A stretch of DNA of 64,000 nucleotides from Geobacter sp. (GTDB taxonomy: Bacteria > Desulfobacterota > Desulfuromonadia > Geobacterales > Geobacteraceae), in NCBI GenBank assembly GCA_003314535.1, contig POSG01000007.1, forward strand, positions 1-64,000, written 5' to 3'. How positions within the stretch are numbered: position 1 is the first letter of the stretch; each line of letters starts with the position of its first letter. A model generated the notes under the pieces. It was not told where the DNA came from. It worked only from the letters and a program-made list of their open reading frames with translations, and did no database searches. Below are positions 1 to 9,138 of the stretch, piece by piece. The translations under genes were made by a program, and so were the position numbers.

Positions 1-102
1 ATGATCGTCTTCTGTTGTCAGTTCCGAGACGAAAACGGGCATGGTTTGCAGGGCTGTGGGCAAATGCCACAGGACCACCTGTTTTATCAGCATAAATAAC
101 CA
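1..102. other. Window edge, possible 3' end of a gene
   Basis: Two frames of the + strand are open from the window edge, one to a TAA at 93-95 and one to a TAA at 100-102. Either could be the tail of an upstream gene, for example another sugar-nucleotide gene of the locus. Neither short tail has a motif I recognise, so no product is named. From here to the first gene at 326 I see only AT-rich spacer and the repeats listed separately. Confidence 0.25.
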
Positions 103-147
103 AAACTGCTAATGGAAAATCTGGGTTTAAAAAACCCGACTTCTTCA

Positions 148-309
148 ACGCAGAGACGCTAAGGCGCAAAGGTACGCAAAGAAAATCCAAAAATAAGTTA
201 AAAATACCTTTTACTTGTGATACTGCTTGACGCAACCCATGATCGACTTATCGAAAATCATGTTGAAAACCTTTAGATTCACCTTTGCGTCTCTGCGTCT
301 TTGCGTTAA
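148..309. repeat. Inverted pair of CTCTGCG-type repeats
   Basis: A left arm rich in CGCAGAG/CGCAAAG units (about 148-180) faces a right arm of CTTTGCG/CTCTGCG units (about 272-309). The arms are complementary, so the transcript could fold into a long stem ending just before the ribosome site of the first gene. The same family recurs at 4353-4438, 4847-4956, 15076-15203 and 27181-27211. Confidence 0.7.
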
Positions 310-325
310 CTGATTGAGGGGTATT

Positions 326-1459
326 ATGAAAAAATTGAAAGTAATGACAGTCGTAGGCACAAGGCCTGAGATAATCCGCCTTTCCCGAGTGCTGGCCAAG
401 CTGGACCGGTTTGTCGACCACATCCTGGTGCACACCGGCCAGAACTACGATTACGAATTGAACGAGATTTTCTTCACCGACCTGGAAATAAGGAAGCCCG
501 ACTATTTCCTGGAAGCAGCCGGAGCCAATGTCGCAGAAACAATCGGCAACACTATCATCAAACTTGACCCGGTGCTGGCAAAAGAGCAGCCCGAGGCGCT
601 CCTGATACTGGGCGACACCAACAGCTGCCTGGCTGCCATTCCTGCCAAGCGGAGAAAGATCCCCATCTTCCACATGGAGGCCGGCAACCGCTGTTTCGAC
701 CAGAGGGTGCCGGAGGAAACAAACCGCAAGATTGTGGACCACATCAGCGACATCAACCTGACCTACAGTGACATCGCCCGCGAGTACCTGCTGCGGGAGG
801 GTTTGCAGCCGGACCGGGTCATCAAGACCGGAAGCCCCATGTTCGAAGTGCTCACGCACTACCGGGATAAGATAGATGGGTCCAGTATCCTCTCCCGGCT
901 CGGCCTGCAGCAGCAAGACTACTTCGTGGTCAGCGCCCACCGGGAGGAAAACATCGATTCCGATCGCAACTTCGGAAATCTGGTGCGAATCCTTAACGGC
1001 ATCGCGGAGACTCACGGAAAACGGGTAATCGTTTCCACTCATCCCAGGACCCGCAAGCGCATCGAATCCGAAGGGGTGAGTTTCCATGGCCTGGTCGAAC
1101 TCCTGAAACCGCTCGGATTCTCCGACTATGTTCATTTGCAGCAGCACGCATTTGCAGTGCTGTCGGACAGCGGCACCATCACCGAAGAATCATCAATCCT
1201 CAATTTCCCCGCGCTCAATATCCGCGAGGCCCACGAGCGGCCCGAAGGGATGGAGGAAGCGAGCGTGATGATGACCGGCCTGGAACCGGAAAGGGTCTTC
1301 CAGGCCCTGGAGATCCTTGCCGGCCAGGGCCGCGGAAACGAGCGGCTGCTTCGCCAGGTGGCCGATTACTCCATGCCCAATGTTTCTGACAAAGTGGTCC
1401 GGATAATCATGAGCTACACGGATTACATAAACAGGACCGTCTGGTCAAGGCAGCGGTAA
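326..1459 (+). CDS. fnlC: FnlC/WbjD-type UDP-sugar 2-epimerase (UDP-L-FucNAc synthesis)
   Basis: This is a 377-residue non-hydrolysing UDP-HexNAc 2-epimerase family protein. The N-terminal [13 protein letters not shown], the central [20 protein letters not shown] and the C-terminal [10 protein letters not shown] and REAHERPEG blocks are those I associate with the FnlC/WbjD branch rather than general WecB. That branch makes UDP-N-acetyl-L-fucosamine from its L-talo epimer in the cytoplasm. The ATG at 326 has GAGGGG 5-6 bases upstream and is preferred over an in-frame TTG at 314. The next gene starts 2 bases after the stop and is of WbuB type, matching the fnlC-wbuB order known from E. coli O-antigen clusters. 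The partner genes fnlA and fnlB are not in the window and would be expected upstream. Confidence 0.85.
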   Translation: MKKLKVMTVVGTRPEIIRLSRVLAKLDRFVDHILVHTGQNYDYELNEIFFTDLEIRKPDYFLEAAGANVAETIGNTIIKLDPVLAKEQPEALLILGDTNSCLAAIPAKRRKIPIFHMEAGNRCFDQRVPEETNRKIVDHISDINLTYSDIAREYLLREGLQPDRVIKTGSPMFEVLTHYRDKIDGSSILSRLGLQQQDYFVVSAHREENIDSDRNFGNLVRILNGIAETHGKRVIVSTHPRTRKRIESEGVSFHGLVELLKPLGFSDYVHLQQHAFAVLSDSGTITEESSILNFPALNIREAHERPEGMEEASVMMTGLEPERVFQALEILAGQGRGNERLLRQVADYSMPNVSDKVVRIIMSYTDYINRTVWSRQR

Positions 1460-1461
1460 CG

Positions 1462-2682
1462 ATGAAGAGCAAACGTGTTATCTGGTTTCTGTCCGAAGTG
1501 TATTACCCCGACGAGCAGGGTACCGCCTTCTATACAACCGGTATTGCGGAAGGCCTTGCCCGTGATTTCACTGTGAAGGTGCTCTGCAGTTGCCCCACGG
1601 TGACGGCCCGCGGCGCCTCGGTTGCCAGGAGAGAAGTCCGCAAGGGGGTGCAGATCGAGCGTTGCATGGGCACGACATTCAACAAAGACATACTGCCCCT
1701 GAGACTGATCAACCTATTTTCGTACAGTATTGCCATTTTCTTCATGGCTGTAGCCAGGATAAAAAGGGGCGACATCGTAATCGCCGTTACCAGTCCGCCT
1801 TCAGCGCCTTTCATTGCCAAGATGGTATGCGCCCTGCGCGGCGCATCATGCGTGCTGCGTCTCGAGGACGTTTATCCGGAGGTCCTGGTCGCAACGGGCA
1901 TGATCGGAAAAGAAAGTTTCGCCAACCGCGTGCTCGGACTGCTGAACAAGTGGCTTTACAGAAGCGTTGATCATATTACCGTCCTCGGCCGCGACATGAA
2001 AACCCTGGCTGAAAAGAAACTCGGGGGGAAGTGCAGGGACGTACGCTTGATCAGAAGCTGGGCAGATACCGACATCGTGTGTCCCATACCGAAAGAGGAC
2101 AACGCTCTCCTTGGGGAACTCGGGTTGAGGGACAAATTCATCGTGTCCTGCATAGGCAACATGGGCAGGGCGCAAGCTGTCGAGCTCATGTTCGAAGCTG
2201 TTTCGCGGCTGAAGGAACATGACGGCATCCACTTCCTCTTCATCGGTTCGGGAGCGAAAAGAAAATGGATGGAAGACACAATCCGTGACCGCGGGCTTTC
2301 CAACATAACGTTTGTAAATCAGCGCCCGAGGGAAGAACAGCCGATTTTCCTCAATGCATGCGACATATCGATAATATCACTGTTGCCGGGCATGACTGGC
2401 GCGGGTGTGCCCAGCAGAACCTACAACATCATGGCAGCCGGCAAACCGGTCATCGCCCTCACCTGTGAGCATTCCGAAGTCGCGCTTCTGGTGCAGGAAG
2501 AGAACATAGGCTGGGTCGTGCCGCCCGGCGATCCGTCAAAACTCGTACAGGCAATCCTGGACGCGCAGTCGGAACCCGAGAAGTTGAAACATATGGGACA
2601 GAGAGCGGCTGCCGCGGCGAACGAAAAATTCTCCCGATCGATCATTATCGAAAAATATCATGATTTGATCGAGGGCATGTGA
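1462..2682 (+). CDS. WbuB-like family 4 glycosyltransferase
   Basis: A 406-residue GT-B fold glycosyltransferase of family GT4. An N-terminal acceptor half contains a hydrophobic stretch near residues 85-100. The C-terminal donor half carries the usual pattern, GAGVPSRTYNIMAAGKPVIA followed by a conserved acidic region. It is translationally coupled to the epimerase (2-base gap). From the WbuB resemblance and the preceding FnlC-type gene I infer that it transfers L-FucNAc (or a related amino sugar) to a lipid-linked intermediate on the inner face of the membrane. The donor is inferred from context, not from catalytic residues. Confidence 0.8.
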   Translation: MKSKRVIWFLSEVYYPDEQGTAFYTTGIAEGLARDFTVKVLCSCPTVTARGASVARREVRKGVQIERCMGTTFNKDILPLRLINLFSYSIAIFFMAVARIKRGDIVIAVTSPPSAPFIAKMVCALRGASCVLRLEDVYPEVLVATGMIGKESFANRVLGLLNKWLYRSVDHITVLGRDMKTLAEKKLGGKCRDVRLIRSWADTDIVCPIPKEDNALLGELGLRDKFIVSCIGNMGRAQAVELMFEAVSRLKEHDGIHFLFIGSGAKRKWMEDTIRDRGLSNITFVNQRPREEQPIFLNACDISIISLLPGMTGAGVPSRTYNIMAAGKPVIALTCEHSEVALLVQEENIGWVVPPGDPSKLVQAILDAQSEPEKLKHMGQRAAAAANEKFSRSIIIEKYHDLIEGM

Positions 2683-2794
2683 AGATTCACGAGTGCCGAG
2701 CCGTGCGAACGGTCAGGATATCAACTAATTAAATGTTCTGTTGTATAAACAACTAAACAGGAATATTATAACCACTTTTCCGGAGGACATTCTG

Positions 2795-4342
2795 GTGAAC
2801 AAGTTGAAAAATATCGCGGGAATCAGGCCGACTTCCTGGCTCAGGGTGGCCGTATACGGACTCCTGCTCTTCCTGGTATACCGTACATCGTTGGCATATC
2901 TGTTCCGGAAGTGGCAGGATGAAGATTTTACCTACTGTTATATAATCCCTTTTATAGTCCTCTATCTTGTGTGGGAAAAGAAAGTGCGCCTCGCGGCACT
3001 TCCGTCCCAACCTTCCTGGAAAGGGATGTACCTGCTGATACCGGGGCTTCTGCTGTTCTGGCTCGGCGAACTGGGCGGCGAGTTCACCATGCTTTTCCTC
3101 TCCCTCTGGCTGGTGATCGTTTCCCTCTGCTGGCTTCATCTCGGATGGCGGAAACTGGCTGTCATAGCCTTTCCACTGGTGTACGGCCTCGCCTCCTTCG
3201 TGCCCCCCAACGCACTGTACCTTCCCCTCACCTTCCGCCTGAAACTGGTCTCATCCCAGATCGGCGTGAAACTGATGCAGCTCTACGGACTCTCGGCCTT
3301 CCGCGAGGGGAATGTCATCGACCTGGGCTTCACCCGGCTCCAGGTGGTGGACGCCTGCAGCGGGCTGCGCTACGTGATTCCGCTTTTCCTGATGGGGTTG
3401 CTGCTTGCCTACTACTACAGGGCGGCACTGTGGAAAAGGATCGTCCTGGTGCTGTCGACGGTGCCGATCTCGGTAATCACCAACAGCCTGCGCATCGCAT
3501 CGGTCGGCGTCCTCTACCAGTTCATGGGCGCGGCGGCGGCCGAAGGCTTTTTCCATGACTTCTCCGGCTGGTTCATCTTCATCGCGGGGCTTGCCTTCCT
3601 CCTCCTGGAGATGTGGCTGATGAACAAGTTGTTCAAGGAAAGGCAGAATTCAGAAGTCAGGAGTCAGGAGTCTGGAGAAAGGCATGAAATCCGGGAATCA
3701 ATTCCCGCACTCAAGCAATCCGCCGCGGCAATTGTCTTTCTTCTCGCAACTCTTGCTGCATCATACGGCATCGATTTCCGCGAAAAGACCCCGCTGGTTA
3801 AGCCGTTCAGCGGCCTGCCCCTGGAGATCGGCGAGTGGAAAGGCACGCAGACAGCCATGGAGCAGCAGTTCCTCGACGCGCTCAAGCTTTCCGACTACGC
3901 AATGATCGATTACCGCAACCCGGCGGGCCGGGAAATCAATTTCTACGTTGCCTACAACTCCAGCCAGAGCAAGGGCGAAGCCACCCATTCCCCGGGCACC
4001 TGCCTGCCGGGCAGCGGCTGGGATTTCCGGGAGTCGGGCGAAGCCTCTATCGCCGGGACGGCAGGCTCGACAATGCGGGTAAGCAAAGCCTTCATGGAGA
4101 AGAGCGGCGTCCGCCAGATGGTCTACTACTGGTTCCCCCAGCGGGGCCGGATTTTGACGAACCTCTACCAGATCAAGCTCTACAACTTCTGGGATGCCCT
4201 TACCCGCCAACGGACAGACGGCGCCCTGGTGCGGATCATAACGCCCGTCTACGACAACGAGATGCCGGAAGAGGCGGAAGTGAGGCTGCAGGGGTTTGTG
4301 AAAGAAGTAGTGCCGGTACTGAATACTTTTTTACCTCAATAA
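2795..4342 (+). CDS. xrtD: Exosortase fused to EpsI domain (XrtD-like)
   Basis: A 515-residue inner-membrane protein. Residues 1-280 form a multi-spanning exosortase (EpsH) domain with the catalytic triad visible: Cys188 in VVDACSGLR, Arg233 in NSLRIAS and His254 in FFHDFSGW. Residues about 310-515 are an EpsI domain, recognisable by ATHSPGTCLPGSGWDF. The enzyme cleaves C-terminal sorting signals and transfers the proteins onward to the surface. The fusion, and the absence of Glu in the local substrate signals (VPLP, VPIP), fit the VPLPA-specific exosortase type better than XrtA; this subtype call is from memory of the family. I chose GTG at 2795 because GGAGG lies 8 bases upstream; a TTG at 2741 has no such site. 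The linker between the domains (residues 285-296) is encoded by an intergenic-type heptamer repeat. Confidence 0.85.
   Translation: MNKLKNIAGIRPTSWLRVAVYGLLLFLVYRTSLAYLFRKWQDEDFTYCYIIPFIVLYLVWEKKVRLAALPSQPSWKGMYLLIPGLLLFWLGELGGEFTMLFLSLWLVIVSLCWLHLGWRKLAVIAFPLVYGLASFVPPNALYLPLTFRLKLVSSQIGVKLMQLYGLSAFREGNVIDLGFTRLQVVDACSGLRYVIPLFLMGLLLAYYYRAALWKRIVLVLSTVPISVITNSLRIASVGVLYQFMGAAAAEGFFHDFSGWFIFIAGLAFLLLEMWLMNKLFKERQNSEVRSQESGERHEIRESIPALKQSAAAIVFLLATLAASYGIDFREKTPLVKPFSGLPLEIGEWKGTQTAMEQQFLDALKLSDYAMIDYRNPAGREINFYVAYNSSQSKGEATHSPGTCLPGSGWDFRESGEASIAGTAGSTMRVSKAFMEKSGVRQMVYYWFPQRGRILTNLYQIKLYNFWDALTRQRTDGALVRIITPVYDNEMPEEAEVRLQGFVKEVVPVLNTFLPQ
3643..3678 (+). repeat. Heptamer repeat inside the exosortase gene
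   Basis: Five 7-base units of the CAGAATT/CAGAAGT/CAGGAGT type lie in frame and encode the VRSQESG-like linker between the exosortase and EpsI domains. The same units form arrays between genes at 10194, 11566, 13301 and 39614. Gain or loss of one unit would shift the frame and remove the EpsI domain. Confidence 0.8.
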
Positions 4343-4352
4343 CGAAAACCGG

Positions 4353-4438
4353 TCTCACGCAGAGCCGCAGAGATCGCAGAGAAAGGCTTGAAAGAATCTA
4401 TAAACTTAAGGCTTGAACCCCGAACGGGCGTGAGACAG
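4353..4438. repeat. Left repeat block flanking the GxxExxY gene
   Basis: The block holds three CGCAGAG-type units (4357-4381) followed at 4421-4438 by an 18-base sequence ending in GGGCGTGAGACAG. Both parts recur as direct copies on the other side of the GxxExxY gene (4847-4867 and 4939-4956). Confidence 0.75.
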
Positions 4439-4450
4439 ATTTTATAAATT

Positions 4451-4831
4451 ATGAATCTGAATGAGCTTTCTTCTGAGATCATCAATGCTGCGATTACGGT
4501 TCACAAAGAACTTGGCCCAGGCCTTCTCGAATCGGTTTATCAATCTTGCATGATCCTGGAGTTGTCAGCAAGGAAGTTGAACTGCAAAAGTGAACTGCCC
4601 GTACCAGTTTTCTATCACGGTATAAGAGTGAATAACGAAGGATTCAGGATTGACTTGCTGGTAGAAGAATCAATTGTAGTCGAGTTGAAATCAGTGGAAA
4701 AAGTACAACAAGTGCACAAAAAACAGGTACTAACCTACTTGAGATTGTCAAGAAAGCCTCTTGGGCTGCTCATCAATTTCAATGAGAACATTTTGGTAGA
4801 CGGAGTATCAAGGATAGCAAACAACTTGTAA
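4451..4831 (+). CDS. GxxExxY protein (PD-(D/E)XK-like nuclease fold)
   Basis: A 126-residue protein of the GxxExxY family. The name motif is seen as GPGLLESVYQ (residues about 22-31), followed by IDLLVEESIVVELKSVE, which carries the acidic-x-Lys pattern of the PD-(D/E)XK superfamily. The cellular role of the family is not established. Codon use and lower GC differ from the polysaccharide genes on either side. The gene has no clear ribosome site and is bracketed by direct copies of a repeat, so I read it as an inserted unit rather than part of the export pathway. Confidence 0.8.
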   Translation: MNLNELSSEIINAAITVHKELGPGLLESVYQSCMILELSARKLNCKSELPVPVFYHGIRVNNEGFRIDLLVEESIVVELKSVEKVQQVHKKQVLTYLRLSRKPLGLLINFNENILVDGVSRIANNL

Positions 4832-4846
4832 ATCTTTGTGGTCTTT

Positions 4847-4956
4847 CGCAGAGCCGCAGAGAAAGGCAAATAGCACTGTGTAATCTCAAGACTTTACCCT
4901 CTTGGTTCGGTTTTCTCTGCGTTCTCTAGAGAGCATAGCGAACGGGCGTGAGACAG
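4847..4956. repeat. Right repeat block flanking the GxxExxY gene
   Basis: A direct copy of the left block: CGCAGAG units at 4847-4867 and the 18-base GGGCGTGAGACAG-ending sequence at 4939-4956. Between them, 4911-4930 holds CTCTGCG units in the opposite orientation. The end of the block lies only 11 bases before the next gene's ATG and would supply its leader. Confidence 0.7.
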
Positions 4957-4967
4957 GTTTTCAAATA

Positions 4968-6605
4968 ATGATCTTTCTTTCAACCTTACTATTTTCCGTC
5001 TTCACCACCATCGCCCTGACCCCGCTCCTGGGGAACCTGGCAGTGCGGCTTCAGTTCGTCGACATCCCCGACGAGCGAAAGGTTCACCTGCGCCCCATAC
5101 CCAGGATCGGCGGCATCGCCATGGCGGTGGGCGCGCTGTTGCCGATCCTCTACTGGCTCAAAGATGACCAGCTGGTGCGTTCGTGGCTGGCGGGATCGGC
5201 GGTGCTGGTGATTTTCGGCATCATCGACGACCTCCGCGGCCTGGGCCCCAAGGCCAAATTGGTCGGACAAATCATAGCGGCCCTGATAATGGTATTCTAC
5301 GGCGAACTGACCATCACCAGCCTCGGCTCCCTGCTGCCGGACGGCAGAATCTTGCCGGATCCCGTCGCCATACCCTTGACGCTCCTGGCAATCGTTGGTG
5401 TCACCAATGCCATCAACCTGGCAGACGGCCTGGACGGCCTGGCGGGAGGGATCTGCCTGCTCATTTTCAGCGCCATCGGCTTCATGGCCTACCAGGCGGG
5501 CATCAGCTCGATAGGTTTCATTGCTCTGGCCATGAGCGGCGCGATCTTCGGATTCCTCAAGTTCAACACGTTCCCGGCCAGCGTCTTCATGGGTGACACC
5601 GGCAGCCAGCTGCTCGGTTTTTCCGCCATAACCCTTTCCCTGTCCCTGACCCAGCAATCTGCGGTGCTCAGCCCCATGATTCCCCTGCTGCTCCTCGGAT
5701 TGCCGGTGCTGGACACGATCTACGTGATGGCCGCCCGGATTGCCCGCGGCGTGTCGCCATTCATCGCCGACCGCAGGCACCTGCACCATCGGCTGCTCGA
5801 CCTGGGGCTTCATCACACCGAGTCGGTCATGGCAATCTACCTTGTCCAGACCGGCATGATCGTTGCGGCTTACGTCTTCCGCTTTTACCCGGACCCGCTT
5901 ATCCTTTCAGGATATATCCTTTTCTCTGCGGTTGCGGTTTACCTGTCCATTCATTCGCACGGCATCCGCTGGCGCATCAAGCGGTCCGGATGGTATGACA
6001 CGGTGTTCAAGCGCGCCCTGAAGCGGCTGCGGGACGAGGGAACCATTATAAGGCACACCTTCCGGATCTTCGAGATCGGCATGCCGCTTTTGCTGCTGTT
6101 CTCCTGCCTGATTCCGGCCCGGGTCCCGCAATACATGTCCGTGCTGTCGATTCTCCTTGCCGCCTGCATCCTTGCCGCCCTGCTCCTGGGGAAAAGCTCT
6201 CTCGGAACCGTTGTCCGCCTGGCCCTCTACCTGATCATACCATTTGCTGTCTACCTGGGGGAAAAGGACCCCTCCGCCTGGATGGCCGGCGCGCCGATGC
6301 ATGCTTACAACCTGCTGTTCCCGCTTTTCGTGGTGTTCATCATCGTCATCTCCAAGTTCTCCCGCAGGCGCGAAGGCTTCAAGAGCACGCCGATGGATTT
6401 CCTGGTCTTCTTCCTGGCCATCGCCTTCACCAAGCTTCCCCACGCGAAGGGGAGCGACTACCAGACCGGGCTGATGGCCGCCAAGATAATCATTTTCTAT
6501 TTCTGTTTCGAAGTGATGCTGGCCGAACTGAGGGGCGAAGTGAGGCGCGTGGCCATGGTAACCCTGGGGGCGTTGATAGTTCTAGGAGGTAAAGGATTGT
6601 TTTAA
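4968..6605 (+). CDS. WecA/MraY-type polyprenyl-phosphate sugar-1-phosphate transferase
   Basis: A 545-residue polytopic membrane protein. Residues 1-330 match the WecA/MraY family that attaches a HexNAc-1-phosphate to undecaprenyl phosphate and so starts polysaccharide synthesis. Family blocks are visible in order: IDDLRGLGPKAKLVGQ, the Asp-rich NAINLADGLDGLAGG, MGDTGSQLLGF and DRRHLHHRLLDLG. A C-terminal extension of about 200 residues with more membrane segments makes it longer than ordinary WecA (about 350-370); such extensions are seen in exosortase-linked EPS loci. The ATG at 4968 is preferred because the longer frame (from TTG 4902) would run through the repeat block. Confidence 0.85.
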   Translation: MIFLSTLLFSVFTTIALTPLLGNLAVRLQFVDIPDERKVHLRPIPRIGGIAMAVGALLPILYWLKDDQLVRSWLAGSAVLVIFGIIDDLRGLGPKAKLVGQIIAALIMVFYGELTITSLGSLLPDGRILPDPVAIPLTLLAIVGVTNAINLADGLDGLAGGICLLIFSAIGFMAYQAGISSIGFIALAMSGAIFGFLKFNTFPASVFMGDTGSQLLGFSAITLSLSLTQQSAVLSPMIPLLLLGLPVLDTIYVMAARIARGVSPFIADRRHLHHRLLDLGLHHTESVMAIYLVQTGMIVAAYVFRFYPDPLILSGYILFSAVAVYLSIHSHGIRWRIKRSGWYDTVFKRALKRLRDEGTIIRHTFRIFEIGMPLLLLFSCLIPARVPQYMSVLSILLAACILAALLLGKSSLGTVVRLALYLIIPFAVYLGEKDPSAWMAGAPMHAYNLLFPLFVVFIIVISKFSRRREGFKSTPMDFLVFFLAIAFTKLPHAKGSDYQTGLMAAKIIIFYFCFEVMLAELRGEVRRVAMVTLGALIVLGGKGLF

Positions 6606-6681
6606 GTTTTAAGTTTTAAGTTTTAGGTTTTAGGTTTTAGGTTTTAGGTTTTTACTTAACACTTAAAACTTAAAACCTAAC
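6602..6681. repeat. Heptamer array AAGTTTT/AGGTTTT with inverted arm
   Basis: Seven units of 7 bases start at the stop codon of the transferase gene (6602-6650) and face a complementary arm (about 6655-6681). The RNA could fold into a long A/U-rich stem just before the ribosome site (GGAGG) of the TPR lipoprotein. Confidence 0.8.
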
Positions 6682-6705
6682 ACGATCTTTTTCGGAGGTT
6701 TTCCC

Positions 6706-9099
6706 ATGAATTATCGTTTTGTTCGAAGTTTCTGCCTGTTCCTCGCCCTCCTGCTGTTCGTCGGCTGCAGCGGCCCGGAAGCCAAGAAAATGAAGTTCTA
6801 CAACAAGGGCAAGGCCCTGTATGAGAAAGGCGAGCTTGTCAAGGCAGGCCTGGAGTTCAGGAACGCCCTGCAGATCGACCCCAAGTTCGCCGATGGCTAC
6901 TACATGCTCGGCATGGTGGAGATGAAGAAAGGCAACCTGAAGGATGCCTTCGGCTATCTCTCCAAGGCCGTGGAGCTGGCGCCGGGCAACCTGAAGGCCC
7001 AGGTCGAGATCGGGAAGATCTTCCTGGCGGTCAGGATGCCGGACAAGGCGCTGGAGAAGGCCGAACTCGTACTGAAGAAGGACCCGAAGAACGAAGAGGC
7101 GCTTCTCCTCAGGGCAACTGTCGCCCTGGCGAAGAAGGACCCCGACAGCGCCCGCTCCCAATTGGAAGCCATGCTCCGCATGGGGATCAACAAGCCGGAC
7201 GTCCACCTGCTCCTCGCCACCACCTATGTCTTCAAGAAGGACGCGGCCGGCTTGGAGAAAACACTCCGCACGGGCCTGGCTTCCCATCCCAAATCGGTGC
7301 AGCTCAACCTGGCACTGGCCGAGGTCCTTGCCAGGACCGGACGCCTGGCCGAGGCCGAAGGCCTGGTGAGAAGGGTAATCGCGCTTGAGCCGACCCAGAC
7401 GCGGCACACCTTCACGCTGGCCAATCTCTACTGGAGCACGGGAAAACAGAAGCAGGCAATCGACCTGTTGAACGCCCTGGTGGCCGCAGCCCCCAAGGAT
7501 GAAGCGCGGCGTTTGCAGACGGCCGGTTTCTATGTCTCAAAGGGAAGGATAGAGGACGCAGAGAGGGAGCTGAAGGCCGGGATCAGCCAGGTGGGCAAGA
7601 GCTTCAAAATGCGCTTCGCACTGAGCGATCTCTATGTGAACACGGGCCGGGCCGATCAGGCAGTTGCACAGTTGAAGGAATGCCTGTCCCTGGAACGGAG
7701 CAGCTCCAATCCCGATATCATCCTGACAAAAAACGCGCTTGCAAAGCTGTATCTGGCCAAGCAGGACATGGAACAGGCGCGGAAATATTCCGAAGAGGTG
7801 ATCAAGGAAAGCCCCAAGAACGTGGACGCCCACTTCACCCTCGGAAACATACTCCTTATGAAGGGTGACGGCCCGAAGGCAGTCGCTGAATTCCGCACCG
7901 TGGTCAACGAGAGGCCCCAATTCATCCAGGGGTATCTTCGCCTTGCAGATGCACACCTGGCAAGCAGCGAGCCCAAGCTCGCCCAGGACACGCTGCAGAA
8001 TGCCCTGAAGCTGGCGCCTGAATCCCGTGACCTCCAGCGCGCACTCGGCCGTTTCTCCGCAATGCAGAGGAACTACCGCGACGCCGAGGAGCGCCTGCGC
8101 AAAATCCTGGCCAAGAACCCCAACGACCTTGAGGTCCAGGCAGACCTGGGCGACATCCTGCTTGCCGGCGGCAACCAGAAAGGCGCGGAAGCAGAGTATG
8201 CCGCCATCCGCAGGAAGGCGCCCCGGATCCCGCTCGGCTATGTCAAGCTCGGCGAACTCTACCTGCGCCAGGGAAAGACTGACCGGGCACTGCCGGAGTT
8301 CGAGAAAGCATACCGGGCGAATCCCGGCTCGCCGGAACTCTTGTCGGCGGTTCTGAAACTGGACATAAGGCAGAAAAAATTCGCTTCTGCCATAGCTCTC
8401 TGCGACGAACGGATACGACTGAATCCCAGGGACGCCATTGCGTACAATTTCCTGGGCCAGGTCTACGGCGAACAGCGGAATTTCCCCAAGGCCGAAGAAG
8501 CGATCTCGAAGGCCATAGCCCTGCAGCCCCACTGGGGGGTCCCGCACACCAACATGGCGCGCCTCTACATTGCTCAGGGCAAAACCTCCCAGGCCATAGG
8601 CAAATTCGAGGAAATGATCAGGACCAGCCCGAACGACGCCGTTGCCTACCTGTCCCTTGCCCAAATCTACATACTGGGAGGAGACTACAAAAAGGCAATG
8701 AGCGTCTACGAACGGCTCCTCGCACGCCGGCCCGACATCTGGCTGGCAGCCAACGACCTGGCGTTCCTGATGGCTGAAACCGCCACCTCGGGAAGCCAGC
8801 TGGACAAGGCCATGGGCTGGGCAATCAAGGCCCAGAAGTCGAACCCGCGTGAAGCGACCATCCAGGACACGCTGGGCTGGATATATTATAAAAAAGGTGA
8901 TATTAAAAAGGCCTATCAATTTATGAGCCCGGCTGCCGCACGTGCGGCTGACAACCCTTCCGTCAACTACCACATGGGCATGGTGCTCTACAAGATGGGC
9001 AGGCGCGACCTTGCCAAGCAATACCTGTCGAAGGCCCTGGCGTCGAACCAGGTTTTCATGGGCAGGAACGAAGCACAGAGAATGGCGAAAAGTTTGTAG
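6706..9099 (+). CDS. prsT: PEP-CTERM system TPR-repeat lipoprotein (PrsT-like)
   Basis: A 797-residue lipoprotein. The signal peptide ends in a lipobox, LFVGC at residues 16-20. The rest is a long run of tetratricopeptide repeats (for example GKALYEKGELVKAGLEFRNA), on the order of 18-20 copies. Length and architecture fit the TPR lipoprotein that regularly accompanies exosortase loci. It probably acts in the periplasm as a scaffold for polysaccharide export or protein sorting; no catalytic motif is present. GGAGG lies about 9 bases before the ATG. The gene follows the WecA-like gene after a heptamer repeat and is followed by the GIY-YIG unit. Confidence 0.85.
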   Translation: MNYRFVRSFCLFLALLLFVGCSGPEAKKMKFYNKGKALYEKGELVKAGLEFRNALQIDPKFADGYYMLGMVEMKKGNLKDAFGYLSKAVELAPGNLKAQVEIGKIFLAVRMPDKALEKAELVLKKDPKNEEALLLRATVALAKKDPDSARSQLEAMLRMGINKPDVHLLLATTYVFKKDAAGLEKTLRTGLASHPKSVQLNLALAEVLARTGRLAEAEGLVRRVIALEPTQTRHTFTLANLYWSTGKQKQAIDLLNALVAAAPKDEARRLQTAGFYVSKGRIEDAERELKAGISQVGKSFKMRFALSDLYVNTGRADQAVAQLKECLSLERSSSNPDIILTKNALAKLYLAKQDMEQARKYSEEVIKESPKNVDAHFTLGNILLMKGDGPKAVAEFRTVVNERPQFIQGYLRLADAHLASSEPKLAQDTLQNALKLAPESRDLQRALGRFSAMQRNYRDAEERLRKILAKNPNDLEVQADLGDILLAGGNQKGAEAEYAAIRRKAPRIPLGYVKLGELYLRQGKTDRALPEFEKAYRANPGSPELLSAVLKLDIRQKKFASAIALCDERIRLNPRDAIAYNFLGQVYGEQRNFPKAEEAISKAIALQPHWGVPHTNMARLYIAQGKTSQAIGKFEEMIRTSPNDAVAYLSLAQIYILGGDYKKAMSVYERLLARRPDIWLAANDLAFLMAETATSGSQLDKAMGWAIKAQKSNPREATIQDTLGWIYYKKGDIKKAYQFMSPAAARAADNPSVNYHMGMVLYKMGRRDLAKQYLSKALASNQVFMGRNEAQRMAKSL

Positions 9100-9138
9100 A
9101 AAGCAGGCGCGTGCAAAAAGCGTGAAACAACTTTCATA

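Noticed and set aside
248-1147. Large - strand frame opposite the epimerase
   Set aside because: Shadow of a codon-biased gene on the other strand; no start signal, and the + strand protein is a clear family member.
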